From NCBI GenBank assembly GCA_001939145.1, contig LSRX01000462.1, forward strand, positions 30,153-94,152: a DNA stretch of 64,000 nucleotides, given 5' to 3'. The position numbers were made by a program, and so were the translations under genes. Below the pieces are notes generated by a model that saw only the letters and a program-made list of their open reading frames with translations, made no database searches and had not been told where the DNA came from. This DNA is from Symbiodinium microadriaticum (taxonomy: Eukaryota > Sar > Dinophyceae > Suessiales > Symbiodiniaceae). Shown one piece after another: positions 38,543-46,836 of this stretch; the stretch's first letter is position 1; each line of letters starts with the position of its first letter.

Positions 38543-38646
38543 CTGAGGAGCCGAATACCTTAGCCCAACAAAAGGTTAACCTTCTGAATTATAGTAGGTT
38601 TATATAAGCCCCAAAAGGTTAAAGGTTACCTACTCCAGCCCCTAAG
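38543..38646 (+). mobile_element. family K MITE
   Basis: CTGAGGAGCCGAATACCTTA at the left and GGTTACCTACTCCAGCCCCT + AAG at the right. Confidence 0.88.
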
Positions 38647-38769
38647 TCCAAGTGGACAACATCTCCGAAGCATATCCCGGCAGTCCTCCTGGCAGAGTCT
38701 TGCAGCCTCCTCGGCGATATCAATGCAACCTGTGCTGACGCAACCCCTGGAGTTCTCGAGCTCAAAACC
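38647..38769 (-). CDS. candidate exon next to family K, unknown product
   Basis: On the minus strand TAGAGCTCAG (acceptor-like, next bases GG) precedes 41 open codons that end exactly where the family K element begins. They include STGCIDIAEEAARLCQEDCR and several more cysteines. A second frame over the same DNA (38619-38813) is also open. If the reading is right, the K insertion truncated the exon or supplies its donor, since K contains GAGTAG before GTAACC on this strand. Unrecognised, and chance is possible. Confidence 0.2.
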
Positions 38770-38915
38770 CTGAGCTCTAAACCGCAAGCCTTAAGCCCTA
38801 AGCTCAAAAGCACTACACCCCCTACACCCCTAAAGCCTAAACCCCTAAACCCCTAAATTACTAAACCCGAAGCCCCTAAACCCTAAACCCTAAAGCCCTA
38901 AACCCTAAACCCTAA
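38770..38915 (-). repeat. interstitial telomeric tract (CCCTAAA)
   Basis: Degenerate units becoming cleaner from 38875. Confidence 0.85.
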
Positions 38916-38919
38916 TCCC

Positions 38920-38970
38920 TTAGAGATCCCTTTAAAGGAACCCTTAAAGATCCCTTTAAAGGAACCTAAA
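38920..38970 (+). repeat. GATCCCTTTAAAGGAACCC tandem pair
   Basis: AGATCCCTTTAAAGGAACCC occurs twice in tandem. The same unit occurs twice at 51757-51803, and fragments are at 11808, 43420-43460 and 55743-55860. The core CCTTTAAAGG is palindromic. Confidence 0.85.
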
Positions 38971-39104
38971 CCCCCACACCCGAAGGCTCGAACACAAAAA
39001 GCTTGGAACCCTGGGTCTCTGAGCACTGAAGTAGTTGGCGGACCCAGGGTCTTCGAAGAGGGGCGGCGTTTTGGGGGCTTACTGCGTCATGGCATAGGGC
39101 TTAT

Positions 39105-39330
39105 AAGGTTTGGGGGTTTAGGGTTTGGGGGTTTAGGGTTTTGGGTTTGGGGTTTGGGGTTTAGGGTTTTGGGTTTTGGGGTTTAGGGGTTTAGGTGTTT
39201 AGGGTTTTGGGTTCAGGGGTTTAGGGGTTTAGGGTTTAGGGGTTTAGGGTTTTGGGTTCAGGGGTTTAGGGGTTTAGGGTTTAGGGGTTTAGGGTTTAGG
39301 GTTTACGGGTTTAGGATTTAGGGTCTGGGG
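39105..39330 (+). repeat. interstitial telomeric array (TTTAGGGG)
   Basis: 7- and 8-bp units; the phrase GGGTTTTGGGTTCAGGGGTT recurs. Confidence 0.93.
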
Positions 39331-39348
39331 TTTTAGGGCATCCCTGGA

Positions 39349-39412
39349 CACCAAAACTGTGTAGAACACTAGCATCTTCTAGGTGTTGAGCCATTATTAT
39401 GTTTGCTTAATC
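39349..39412 (+). repeat. dispersed repeat AA
   Basis: CCTGGACACCAAAACTGTGT, AGAACACTAGCATCTTCTAG and GTGTTGAGCCATTATTAT. Confidence 0.5.
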
Positions 39413-39448
39413 CTGGGGGTTTAGGTCATGGCTTAGGTGGGGAAATTA

Positions 39449-39557
39449 CCTATAGTCTCCATTGTTGTTCCGTTTTTTGGTGAACCCATCTTATGTTCAG
39501 GACCCTATAATACAAACTTGGTTAGCCAAAGAAAAGAACTACAATGGAGACGATAGG
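39449..39557 (+). mobile_element. family C MITE
   Basis: CCTATAGTCTCCATTGTTGT to ACTACAATGGAGACGATAGG, flanked by TA on both sides. The interior TTATGTTCAGGACCCTATAA places it with the 17169 subfamily. Confidence 0.9.
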
Positions 39558-39697
39558 TACTGTACATTTTCCATAACACAGGCATGTCCCTTTAAGCATA
39601 CCGGCGATTTGTTATTCGGCTACCCATGCTAACTAGGGGGTGTTGGAGGTTCTGGGATTTCAGAAACTGGATTTCCTAGACAGTATGCCAAACATAC

Positions 39698-39796
39698 ACA
39701 GATGTAAATCCTGCACTACCCATAATAAGGAATATACCGTAATTCCCATTAGATTAGGGGGTCCCTAAGATAATGCGGGATTTGTATTATTAACAG
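39698..39796 (+). mobile_element. family G MITE
   Basis: AGATGTAAATCCTGCACTAC, CATAATAAGGAATATACCGT at the left; GATAATGCGGGATTTGTATT and ATTAACAG at the right. Confidence 0.85.
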
Positions 39797-39832
39797 TATC
39801 TTTAAGACTTTGGGGCCCAAAGCCCCTATTAT

Positions 39833-39921
39833 CCCTAGGGCTCCAAGTATACACATAGTACCCACTTTGGGGTCTAAAGTCTATAAATGGTACCTACTTT
39901 GGGCTATTTGGAGCCCCAGGG
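39833..39921 (+). mobile_element. family F2 MITE, complete
   Basis: CCCTAGGGCTCCAAGTATAC to CTATTTGGAGCCCCAGGG, flanked by TAT on both sides (3-bp TSD). Confidence 0.9.
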
Positions 39922-39984
39922 TATGTAAGGCTATTTTGATTGTAAACCCTTGGAAGGTCGCAGGACCTGTGGGCTATCGATACC

Positions 39985-40176
39985 GGGTTCTTGTTGGGGA
40001 CTGTATGTAAATTGCCCTAGAATGGAGATGTAAAGTACATAGTATGGCTTCCTTGTAGTGCATAGCAAATAATCTTATTATGGTGTCCTTTTAAATTCAA
40101 GCTAACAGGGATTTGGAGTCAATAATATGGCTTCTATGTTATGGTAACATAAATAAAACCCCCTTAACAAGAACCC
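39985..40176 (+). mobile_element. family R element, complete
   Basis: GGGTTCTTGTTGGGGACTG at the left and CCCCTTAACAAGAACCC at the right. Inside, AGTATGGCTTCCTTGTAGTG and AATATGGCTTCTATGTTATG suggest an internal duplication. It is longer (192 bp) than the other families. Confidence 0.8.
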
Positions 40177-40390
40177 AGTCGATAGGCCCTGTGGGTTTCA
40201 GAGCCTCCAGTCTGGGTCCACCGAGGCTTGAACTCAAGGAGGGTCTAGGGTTCAGGGTTCAGGGTTTAGGGTTTAGGTTTAGGGTTTTGTATAGGGTTTA
40301 GGGTATCCCACCATTGCAAGTCTTCCGCCTTATAAGGAAAAGCCCATAACCTACCGTTCTACGTCCGCTACCTTCTGATAAGCCGCAAAT

Positions 40391-40491
40391 TCAGTCTCCA
40401 CTGTAGTTCCTCTTTACGGTTAGGGGATTATTAGGATGTTAGGATCCTGTAATCTAAATTTGGTTGACGAAAAAACGATCGAGATTATAGG
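40391..40491 (+). mobile_element. family C MITE, diverged
   Basis: TCAGTCTCCACTGTAGTTCC at the left, TGTTAGGATCCTGTAATCTA inside, and GATCGAGATTATAGG at the right. Confidence 0.75.
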
Positions 40492-40627
40492 TACTGCCTA
40501 AACCCTTTTTCGGAATCCCTAAACCCTAAACCCTATGGGTACTGTCTAAACCCCTTTTTTCGAAGCCCTACGCCACAACTACGGCCCGGTGGAGGATCCG
40601 GGCCTGCGATAGAGGGTAGAGGCATTA

Positions 40628-40728
40628 CCCATAGTCTCCATTGTAGTTCCTTTTTTGGCTTAACCAATTCTATATATTAAGGATCCGACAAGGTAACCCC
40701 AAAAAGGAGCTACAATGGAGACTATGGG
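40628..40728 (+). mobile_element. family C MITE, complete
   Basis: CCCATAGTCTCCATTGTAGT to CTACAATGGAGACTATGGG with the standard AACCAATTCTATATATTAAG centre, flanked by TA on both sides. Confidence 0.95.
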
Positions 40729-40799
40729 TAGAGGGCTTTGTGTTCCAAGTAGTACAGGTGAAGGGTTTTGGGGCTTAGGCTTGGAAGCTTACGGTTTAG

Positions 40800-41400
40800 A
40801 GCCGGGGCTTTGCCTTTGAAGGATTCAAGCGTGCAAGCTTTATGGCTGGAAACTGGGAGGGCATGCAGACCAGCTTTTTCTTCGACCCCGGCGACGCAAG
40901 ATGCCCTTATCCAATACCCTAAGGGTCCATGTATCCAAACAGTATATACTTTGGCACTAAAAACAACAAGTAGTCCCTACATAAGTACTCTGGGGCCAAA
41001 ATATATACTACGGTTGATGATATAAATCCTGCAGTACCCGTAAGAAGGAATATACCATAATTCCCATAGTTTAGAGTCCTTATGAGGTAATGCAGGATTC
41101 AAATCATCAACAGTATTTGGGTAGATGGGCTTTTAGGGCGAAACATTCCAGGTGGCGGAGGCGGCGAGCTTCACGAGCATCTTCATGGCAAATAAGTTCT
41201 CCCAGCCGAAGGAAATCGTCCACTTTCAAGACGCCTCGATGCCGTTCGGGCTGCACGGTTCAAGGTTCACCACCTAAGCTTTTCGGGGTTCTTAACTGAG
41301 TGACTTAGTGCTCTTTTCGGGGTACCGCACGAGATGCGCGCAGAATGTATGAGAAGTTTTGGGGTTGTCCTGAATGTCCTTCTGGGAGAGCACTGGAGTA
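40800..41400 (+). CDS. candidate multi-part coding region interrupted by a nested F{G} element, unknown product
   Basis: GGTTTAG at 40799 is followed by an open frame including LKDSSVQALWLETGRACRPA up to 40916, where a family F element starts. Removing 40917-41138 joins TA to C (Tyr), and the frame continues through QVAEAASFTSIFMANKFSQP and EIVHFQDASMPFGLHGS. At 41264 it could splice out 44 nt (GTTCAC to GACTTAG) and continue to 41400 through VPHEMRAECMRSFGVVLNVL, where a family N element starts. A second frame over 40800-40916 is also open and ends in TAA supplied by the F terminus. Joining by frame has a one-in-three chance of success, so the support is modest. No family is recognised. Confidence 0.22.
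40917..41138 (+). mobile_element. family F MITE containing a family G element
   Basis: CCCTAAGGGTCCATGTATCC, CAGTATATACTTTGGC and AGTAGTCCCTACATAAGTAC form the left part. Its right arm (TATTTGGGTAGATGGGCTTT + TAGGG) resumes after the G insertion. Confidence 0.8.
41011..41113 (+). mobile_element. family G MITE inside family F
   Basis: CGGTTGATGATATAAATCC to GGATTCAAATCATCAACAG, flanked by TA on both sides. Confidence 0.9.
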
Positions 41401-41515
41401 ATGTAGGGGCCTTTTCATAAGTAGAACACGGCTTTGGGCTCCTTTAAAGTATAAGTATAATCAGTAATACGGCACAGAAGGGAATCATATTGGTAATTAC
41501 TTAGGCTTCTACAAT
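41401..41515 (+). mobile_element. family N MITE, diverged
   Basis: ATGTAGGGGCCTTTTCATAA, CACGGCTTTGGGCTCC at the left; GGTAATTACTTAGGCTTCTA at the right. Confidence 0.7.
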
Positions 41516-41641
41516 AAGCTTTAGGTTTCAGGACGGGTCTTATACACTCAGGGGAAACCGCGGGTACTGTTCTGTGGCTACTGTTCTGAAGAGAAGATGT
41601 CGGGTTCCGATTTCACATCTAGAAGCACTCACCCTATGATT

Positions 41642-41752
41642 CTTTAAAGGAAACTTCAGGTGGGGAGTTTAGGGTATAGGGCTTCTATAAGTCTTCTATA
41701 AGGTATATAGACCTCCTATAACGGTAACTACCCACCTGAAAATGTTCTAGAA
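41642..41752 (+). repeat. family U repeat
   Basis: CTTTAAAGGAAACTTCAGGT + GGGGAGTTTAGGGTATAG, CTTCTATAAGGTATATAGAC and CTACCCACCTGAAAATGTTC. The AGGTGGGG/CCCACCT pair may be its terminal inverted repeat. Confidence 0.75.
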
Positions 41753-41889
41753 TTCAAGTGGAGAACCAGCGGTACTTCATATAGCGGTCAGAACCAAGGC
41801 AAAACTTAGTTGAAGGCTCATGGGACTTAGTACGTACGGTTGTCAGCCGCCTACTGCTGGATACCCTGACACATTGGGAGCGAACAGCG

Positions 41890-42075
41890 AACCCTAAACC
41901 TTAAACCCTGAACCCAAAACCCTAAACCCGAATAACGGACCCTAAACCTTAAACCCCGAACCCTAAACTCCCAAACCCCGAAAGCCTAAACCCCAAACGC
42001 CGATAGCCTGACAGATCCCTTGCCAAATCCCCAAACCCTAAAGCCCTTAAACCCTAAACCCTCAAGCGCCCCAAA
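41890..42075 (-). repeat. interstitial telomeric tracts (CCCTAAA, CCTTAAA, CCCCGAA)
   Basis: Degenerate CCCTAAA units. Confidence 0.85.
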
Positions 42076-42076
42076 A

Positions 42077-42345
42077 CCCCAAACTTTCTGGGCACCTAAT
42101 CAACTTCTTAATCATATTCCCGTCATGATACAATATACCACAAAAACCTATCAGAATTATGACGGCCACTTTCGTAAGCGATTTCAACCCCTACTATAGT
42201 AAGACCCCAGAATTTTTGGGCAGGCACCCTGACCAAATTCTTAATCATATGTTGTCATGGTACCATTTACCAACAACCCTCTTCTAATTCAAATTTTTCG
42301 GGCCCCGACGATAAAGTAAGCCCCCTAAACCCTAAACCCTGAATT
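42077..42345. repeat. degenerate duplication, no gene
   Basis: GGGCACCTAATCAACTTCTT + AATCATATTCCCGTCATG and GGGCAGGCACCCTGACCAAA + TTCTTAATCATATGTTGTCATG look like two diverged copies of one unit about 125 bp apart. A third starts near 42345 (GGGCACCCTGACACATTGGG). Confidence 0.6.
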
Positions 42346-42569
42346 GGGCACCCTGACACATTGGGAACTGGAGCAGGTCCAGGTTCGAGATCGACCTCAC
42401 CGACGTTTTCGGAACGGTTAAGGTTTAGGGTTTAGGATTGGCCTTCCACGGGGGCCCGGCTTTTGGGGGGCTTAGGGTTTCAAAGGGCTTTGGGTTTAGG
42501 TTTGTCGGGTTTAGGTAGGGTTGTTTTGAGGGCTTGTTTCAGATTGTTAGGATGGATACGGCTTGTCTA

Positions 42570-42690
42570 AACCCTAAACCCCTAAACCCTAAACCCCTGA
42601 ACCCTAAACCCAAAACCCTAAACCCCCAAAACCATAAACCCTAAACCCCTAAACCCCTAACCCCTAAACCCTTAGGCCCTTAGGGCTTTC
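42570..42690 (-). repeat. interstitial telomeric tract (CCCTAAA/CCCCTAAA)
   Basis: About fifteen 7- to 8-bp units. Confidence 0.93.
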
Positions 42691-42711
42691 AGAGCTCCTG
42701 AGGTTGAGATT

Positions 42712-42876
42712 CCCAGAGAACCCAATATACCCCTTGAACTAGGGAATATAGAGACCTTCAATCAGCAGAGTAAGGGTTTAGGGTTTAGGGTATATAGAAT
42801 ATATAGACCTTCAATCAGGATAGCAAGGGTTTAGGGTTTAGGGTTTAGGCCTCTACAGTTTAAGGGGCTCTCTGGG
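42712..42876. mobile_element. family A MITE with two telomeric inserts
   Basis: CCCAGAGAACCCAATATACC at the left, ATATAGAGACCTTCAATCAG, then GGGTTTAGGGTTTAGGG (about 42773-42790). A repeat of ATATAGACCTTCAATCAGGA follows, then a second telomeric tract (42824-42850), then CCTCTACAGTTTAAGGGGC + TCTCTGGG. TT flanks both sides. Confidence 0.88.
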
Positions 42877-43085
42877 TTGTAATGGTTTATATCGCCTCTT
42901 GTTAGAGCTATAGGGATGCCCGGTCTCAAACTATAGGGCTCCGAAGGATTCGGACGACTCAGGACTTTGGGTTTAGGATTTCGGGCTTAGGGTTTAAGGT
43001 ACTGAGGTCCGTATGGAAACCCTTCCAGAACTGGTATAAACCCGTCAAGACTTCCTGATAACTCTCAAGAATATCCCATCCATAT

Positions 43086-43187
43086 GGGGGTTTCCGAAAA
43101 TAGGGGAACCTAATATAGTACCCAAAATAATAAAATCCTTATTATAAGGACCCCGAAATAAGGTACCCCTTATTTTCGGAAAGTCCC
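43086..43187 (+). mobile_element. family H MITE, complete
   Basis: GGGGGTTTCCGAAAATAGGG to CTTATTTTCGGAAAGTCCC, with mirrored TCCTTATTATAAGGA at the centre. Confidence 0.92.
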
Positions 43188-43209
43188 TTTTTGCGAGAAG
43201 GCTTCCCTA

Positions 43210-43301
43210 CCCACAGGCTCCTTAGTAGTTCCTTTTTGGGGATTACCTTAGAAGATTCTTAAATATGAACCATAAACAGGAACTACTTAGAGGCCCATGG
43301 G
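43210..43301 (+). mobile_element. family C' MITE, complete
   Basis: CCCACAGGCTCCTTAGTAGT to AACTACTTAGAGGCCCATGG + G, flanked by TA on both sides. The termini CCCAYAGGCTCC resemble family C (CCCATAGTCTCC). Confidence 0.9.
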
Positions 43302-43419
43302 TAGCGACACACCACAGTTACGTAGGCTGGGTCGTCTCGTCCGCTGGTGTTCGATGGGATCTTGTTCCGCAAAGCAACTGATCCCGCAGAGCTAAGGAGC
43401 TGCTTTCCTGAGGGGTCTA

Positions 43420-43470
43420 TAAGGGTTCCTTTAAAGGGTGCTATAAGGGTTCCCTTAAGGGTTTAGGGGT
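43420..43470 (+). repeat. GGGTTCCTTTAAAGGGTGCTATAA tandem pair
   Basis: TATAAGGGTTCCTTTAAAGG and TATAAGGGTTCCCTTAAGGG in tandem, the inverse of the 38920 and 51757 units. Confidence 0.8.
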
Positions 43471-43559
43471 TTAGGGTTTTAGGGGAGTATGGTACAGACT
43501 TTACCAAATCACCAAACCCTCACGACCGAACCCTTGCAGAGGCTTGAAAGAAGTCTGGG

Positions 43560-43652
43560 TTGTAGTGTTGGGGCCCTGAAAAGCACTTATGACTAGGTAC
43601 CTCTATCGGAACCATAGGGGAAATTTCAAAATTTCCAAAAGTGCCACCTAGA
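43560..43652 (+). mobile_element. family T element
   Basis: TGGGGCCCTGAAAAGCACTT, CGGAACCATAGGGGAAATTT and TTTCCAAAAGTGCCACCTAG. Confidence 0.75.
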
Positions 43653-43766
43653 AAGTCTTCCAGGCGATCTTGGGTCTGTGATGTAGACGGTGCCGCTCAG
43701 AGGGCGAAGCTGTCGTTGTTGATCAAGAGCAGGTGGTGAGCTAGAGTCGTGCGTGGGATCCCCCAC

Positions 43767-43946
43767 CCCTAAGGGTCCATGTACCCAAACAATATATGGG
43801 GGTTTCCGAAAATAAGGGACCCTAATATAGCACCCTAGATAGTAGGATCCTTATTATAAGGACGCCAAAATAAGGTACCCGAATTTTCGGAAAGTCCCAT
43901 ATACTTTGGCTTTGAAGTAGACCCTACATAGGTACTCTTGGGCCTT
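43767..43946 (+). mobile_element. family F MITE containing a family H element
   Basis: CCCTAAGGGTCCATGTACCC + AAACAATATAT on the left and ATATACTTTGGCTTTGAAGT + AGACCCTACATAGGTACTC on the right of the H insertion. The right terminus is truncated. Confidence 0.88.
43798..43898 (+). mobile_element. family H MITE inside family F
   Basis: GGGGGTTTCCGAAAATAAGG to GAATTTTCGGAAAGTCCC. The flanks ...ATAT and ATAT... overlap by up to four bases when compared with the uninterrupted F sequence. Confidence 0.93.
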
Positions 43947-44111
43947 CAAATTATTTCCCAACATAAGCGGCCTAAACACTTTTGGTTTCGGTGGATGTTT
44001 AAGCTATCGAATGTGGGTAGCTCACTAAAGTCACTAAAGCGGGGCCTACTTGCGGAATCCCCGCAGCACCGCACGTTGAGCAAGGACCCCAAGACAGGCT
44101 TTGATTTCTTA

Positions 44112-44197
44112 CCCATAGTCTCCATTGTAGTTCCTTTTTTTGGTTTAACCAATTCTATATTAAGGATCCTAAAAGGTAACCCCAAAAAAGGACTTCA
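44112..44197 (+). mobile_element. family C MITE, right end truncated
   Basis: CCCATAGTCTCCATTGTAGT, AACCAATTCTATATTAAGGA and AAAAGGTAACCCCAAAAAAG are intact. The right arm breaks after AAGGACT. Confidence 0.88.
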
Positions 44198-44269
44198 GGG
44201 GAAAGCCCAAAAAGCCCTGAAAGCCCAAAGCCCCACATCACACACGCCCGAACCCCGTCCTGGGTCCTA

Positions 44270-44368
44270 CCTATAGTCTCCATTGTAGTTCCTTTTTGGG
44301 GTTACCTGTTAGGATCCTTAATATAGAATTGGTTAAACCAAAAAAGGAGCTACAATGGAGACTAAAGG
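44270..44368 (-). mobile_element. family C MITE, inverted
   Basis: CCTATAGTCTCCATTGTAGT to CTACAATGGAGACTAAAGG, with the centre GGATCCTTAATATAGAATTG reading opposite to 44112. Flanked by TA on both sides, 73 bp from the previous copy. Confidence 0.93.
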
Positions 44369-45037
44369 TAGATGCTGCGACCCTAGCCCCGAAAACCATG
44401 AACCCTAGCAGCCCGAATAACCCTCCAACTACCCACGGATTTGTAGGCAAAGTGCGCGAGGATGGTTCTCGAAATCCTGAGCAGACCGAGCTCTATCTAA
44501 ACCGGATTAAGCCCTTGGTTGCCTTTGGGGAGGGGGGGGGGCATAGCAGTTTATAGACATCCAGCAGTCGATAGAGTTTATACGGGGTTATAAACGGCGC
44601 AAGCGCAACCATGTATAGGGGTTTAAGGCCTTCCCGTGCCCACTGCTTGACGCACACGTGCCCTGTTCTACGGGGATCATAACCCAATACTTTACAAGCA
44701 GTTTGGAGTTTGGAGATTGGGATTCCACGGCTGAAGCTCGAGTCAAGATGAGAAGAATTTCTTCGGGTTTGAGTTTGTGCGCCCCCGCGGAAAGACATGC
44801 TTGCCTGCTTGCTGGCAACCTCTGTCCAAGAACAAGCCATTATGCTCTAGTTTAGGGTGCGGTGTTTCAACCTCGTCGGGGCTATAGGGCGGGCTTAGGC
44901 GGGATGTTGAATTCCTTGCCGAGCGAAAGGACAGCATTGACGCAATAACAGCAAGGTTATCCCGAGGAAACAGACAGGAGAACGCTTCAAGGAGAATATG
45001 ATGAACGACTACAGTCCCATGCAAGCTAGACGCGTAC

Positions 45038-45214
45038 CTGGAAATAGAAAGCTGCCAAACGTGGAGCACTCCATGACAGTACGATCCAGGCTGCAGCTAA
45101 GAAACACCACGTGCTGAGCCCAGTGCAAGACAAATCATAAGCATCGACAGGCATCGTCAGAAGCAGCTTCAAAAACAGCACCAACAACATAATGAAACCT
45201 CCTCCTCCGATCAT
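45038..45214 (-). CDS. candidate first exon of a membrane or secreted protein, unknown
   Basis: On the minus strand an ATG at 45214 opens 59 codons ending in CAG directly before GTACGC (donor-like). The N-terminal part (GGFIMLLVLFLKLLLTMPVD) looks like a signal peptide or first membrane segment. A second hydrophobic run (WCFLAAAWIVLSW) follows. The frame continues upstream of this ATG, so the start is a guess. The stretch is unique sequence between telomeric tracts. The continuation downstream is uncertain: TGTAG 29 nt later would give an implausibly short intron. Family unknown. Confidence 0.22.
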
Positions 45215-45296
45215 ACCCTTGTTGGTTAGGAGCTCTTTGATCTTAAGGCAACATGTTGCCAAGCGGTACCTTAAGAACAACACTCCCCATGCCTAA

Positions 45297-45390
45297 ACCC
45301 ACAAACCCTAAACCCTAAACCCAAAAACCCTAAACCCCTAAACCCCAAACCCCTAAACCCAAAAACCCTAAACCCCAAAAACCCCTAAAC
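45297..45390 (-). repeat. interstitial telomeric tract
   Basis: CCCTAAA, CCCCTAAA and CCCAAAAA units. Confidence 0.9.
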
Positions 45391-45442
45391 TGTGCCTTGA
45401 GGTGTGCATGCCGCCGGTCTAGAACAACCGTTGCTAGGGATT

Positions 45443-45551
45443 CCCAAAGGCTCCATGTACCATTATAGTAGATACTTAGGCCTTAAAGTACCTATATAGG
45501 GACCCCTTTGAGGCCTAAGTATCTACTATAATGGTACATGGAGCCTTTGGG
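45443..45551. mobile_element. family F3 MITE with 41-bp perfect arms
   Basis: CCCAAAGGCTCCATGTACCA begins an arm of 41 bases that is repeated exactly in inverse orientation at the other end. The loop is about 27 bases. Flanked by ATT on both sides (3-bp TSD). Confidence 0.95.
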
Positions 45552-45639
45552 ATTGGAGGCTCAGGAGTCTGCGCAATTCTTGGGTCGAACCCTTGGATCC
45601 CTTGAAAGGAGGGGTTTTTTCCCCTTTTTTTGCATCATC

Positions 45640-45732
45640 TTAGGGTTTAGGGTATTTTAGGGTTTTTGAGTTTGGGGTTTAGGGTTTAGGGTTTTAGGGT
45701 TTTTGAGTTTGGGGGTTAGGGTTTAGGGATTG
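45640..45732 (+). repeat. interstitial telomeric tract with GGGTTTTTGAGTTTGGGG
   Basis: TTTAGGG units and a twice-repeated TTTAGGGTTTTTGAGTTTGG phrase. Confidence 0.85.
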
Positions 45733-46043
45733 ACGTTTACGAGGGAGACACCAACAAAAAGTTGCATAAGGGTACCACTGCGACACGAGTCGACCCAACA
45801 GCGGCAGTGTCCCCTTCTCGGCCGTAGACTGCAGACTACCCCCGAAACCCCCATAAATAGAACCAGCGCCACTAGTGTTCGGAGTACGAAGTCAACCCTA
45901 AACCCTGAACCCTAAACGAGGATTTGCTGCGAGCCAAGCTGCACTTCGCGTCGATACTCTTCAAGCCTCGAGCAGCAGCAGCAGCTCTTCTCAGCACTTA
46001 GGGCCTACGGTTCCTACAAGGATTTTTATCGTGATCATAGCAT

Positions 46044-46128
46044 AGTGGCTGAGTACCCTAGTTAACCTTTTGATTCTAGTAGGGTTATATAAGCCCCCAA
46101 AAGGTTAAAGGTTACCTACTCAGCCCCT
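46044..46128 (+). mobile_element. family K MITE
   Basis: GTGGCTGAGTACCCTAGTTA, ACCTTTTGATTCTAGTAGGG, then AAAAGGTTAAAGGTTACC + TACTCAGCCCC. Confidence 0.85.
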
Positions 46129-46210
46129 TGGATAGAATAAGGCCCGGATGAGTGTTTGCAGGGTTCTCGTTGGGTTCACAGTTTAAGACTTGAGCCGCAG
46201 GTCTCAGGGT

Positions 46211-46308
46211 CCCGGTGGCCCCCACAAGACCTATCTGCTCAAGAAACTTTAGGGTTTTTTTTTACCCTAAAAGTTTCTTAAGCAGGTAGGTCTTTCTGGG
46301 GCCACAGG
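46211..46308. mobile_element. family I hairpin element
   Basis: CAAGACCTATCTGCTCAAGA + AACTTTAGGGT is mirrored by ACCCTAAAAGTTTCTTAAGC + AGGTAGGTCTT, with GTGGCCCC/GGGGCCAC outside. Right-end fragments occur near 6320 and 46885 (AGGTNGGTCTTTTCGG). Confidence 0.8.
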
Positions 46309-46356
46309 TAGTTCTTGAACCCAAAAGTTTAGGGTTTTTTGGGTGCTTTTGGGTTT

Positions 46357-46507
46357 GCTATAGTCTCCGTTGCAGTTTCCTTGTTTTGGTTCACCAACTT
46401 TATGGTTAGGGCCCTATAACATAGACTACCCTAAACCCTAAACCCTGAACCCTAAACCCTAAACCCTAAACCGTAAACCGAAACAAGGAACCACAGCTGG
46501 AGACCCT
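46357..46507 (+). mobile_element. family C MITE with telomeric insert
   Basis: TATAGTCTCCGTTGCAGTTT, CTTTATGGTTAGGGCCCTAT + AACATAGACTA, then (CCCTAAA)n from about 46427 to 46474, then GAAACAAGGAACCACAGCTG + GAGACCC. The arms are those of the 17169 subfamily. Confidence 0.85.
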
Positions 46508-46551
46508 TCCTGGACCTTAAAGAACTCACCGTATAATTCAGGGCTTCTTAT

Positions 46552-46728
46552 GGGACATTCCGAAAGTTAGGGGTGCCTTATTTTGGGGGGGTCCTTATTT
46601 GGGTTTAGGGTTTAGGAGTTTAGGGGTTTAGGGTTTAGGGTTTAGGGCCTTATTTTGGGGTCCTTATAATAAGGATCCTACTATTTTAGGGTACTTTTTT
46701 TAAGGGTCCCCTATTTCCGGAAACCCCC
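46552..46728 (-). mobile_element. family H MITE with telomeric insert and duplicated segment
   Basis: GGGACATTCCGAAAGTTAGG, GCCTTATTTTGGGGGGGTCC + TTATTTGGG, a TTTAGGG tract (46605-46648), then CCTTATTTTGGGGTCCTTAT again and the rest of H to CGGAAACCCCC. The insert is bounded by two copies of CCTTATTTTGGGG. Confidence 0.88.
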
Positions 46729-46836
46729 ATATCCAAACCCTAAGCCCCAAACCCTAAACCCCAAACCCTATAATAAGGATCCTACTATTTTAGGGTACTT
46801 TTTTTAAGGGTCCCCTATTTCCGGAAACCCCCATAT
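46665..46836 (-). repeat. 68-bp exact duplication around telomeric repeat
   Basis: 46665-46732 and 46769-46836 are identical 68-mers from the end of family H (TATAATAAGGATCCTACTAT ... GGAAACCCCCATAT). They are separated by a 36-bp degenerate CCCTAAACCCC-type tract. Confidence 0.93.

Noticed and set aside
41560..41640. Further candidate exons in unique sequence
   Set aside because: All three frames are open and look equally plausible here, which shows that appearance alone does not discriminate.
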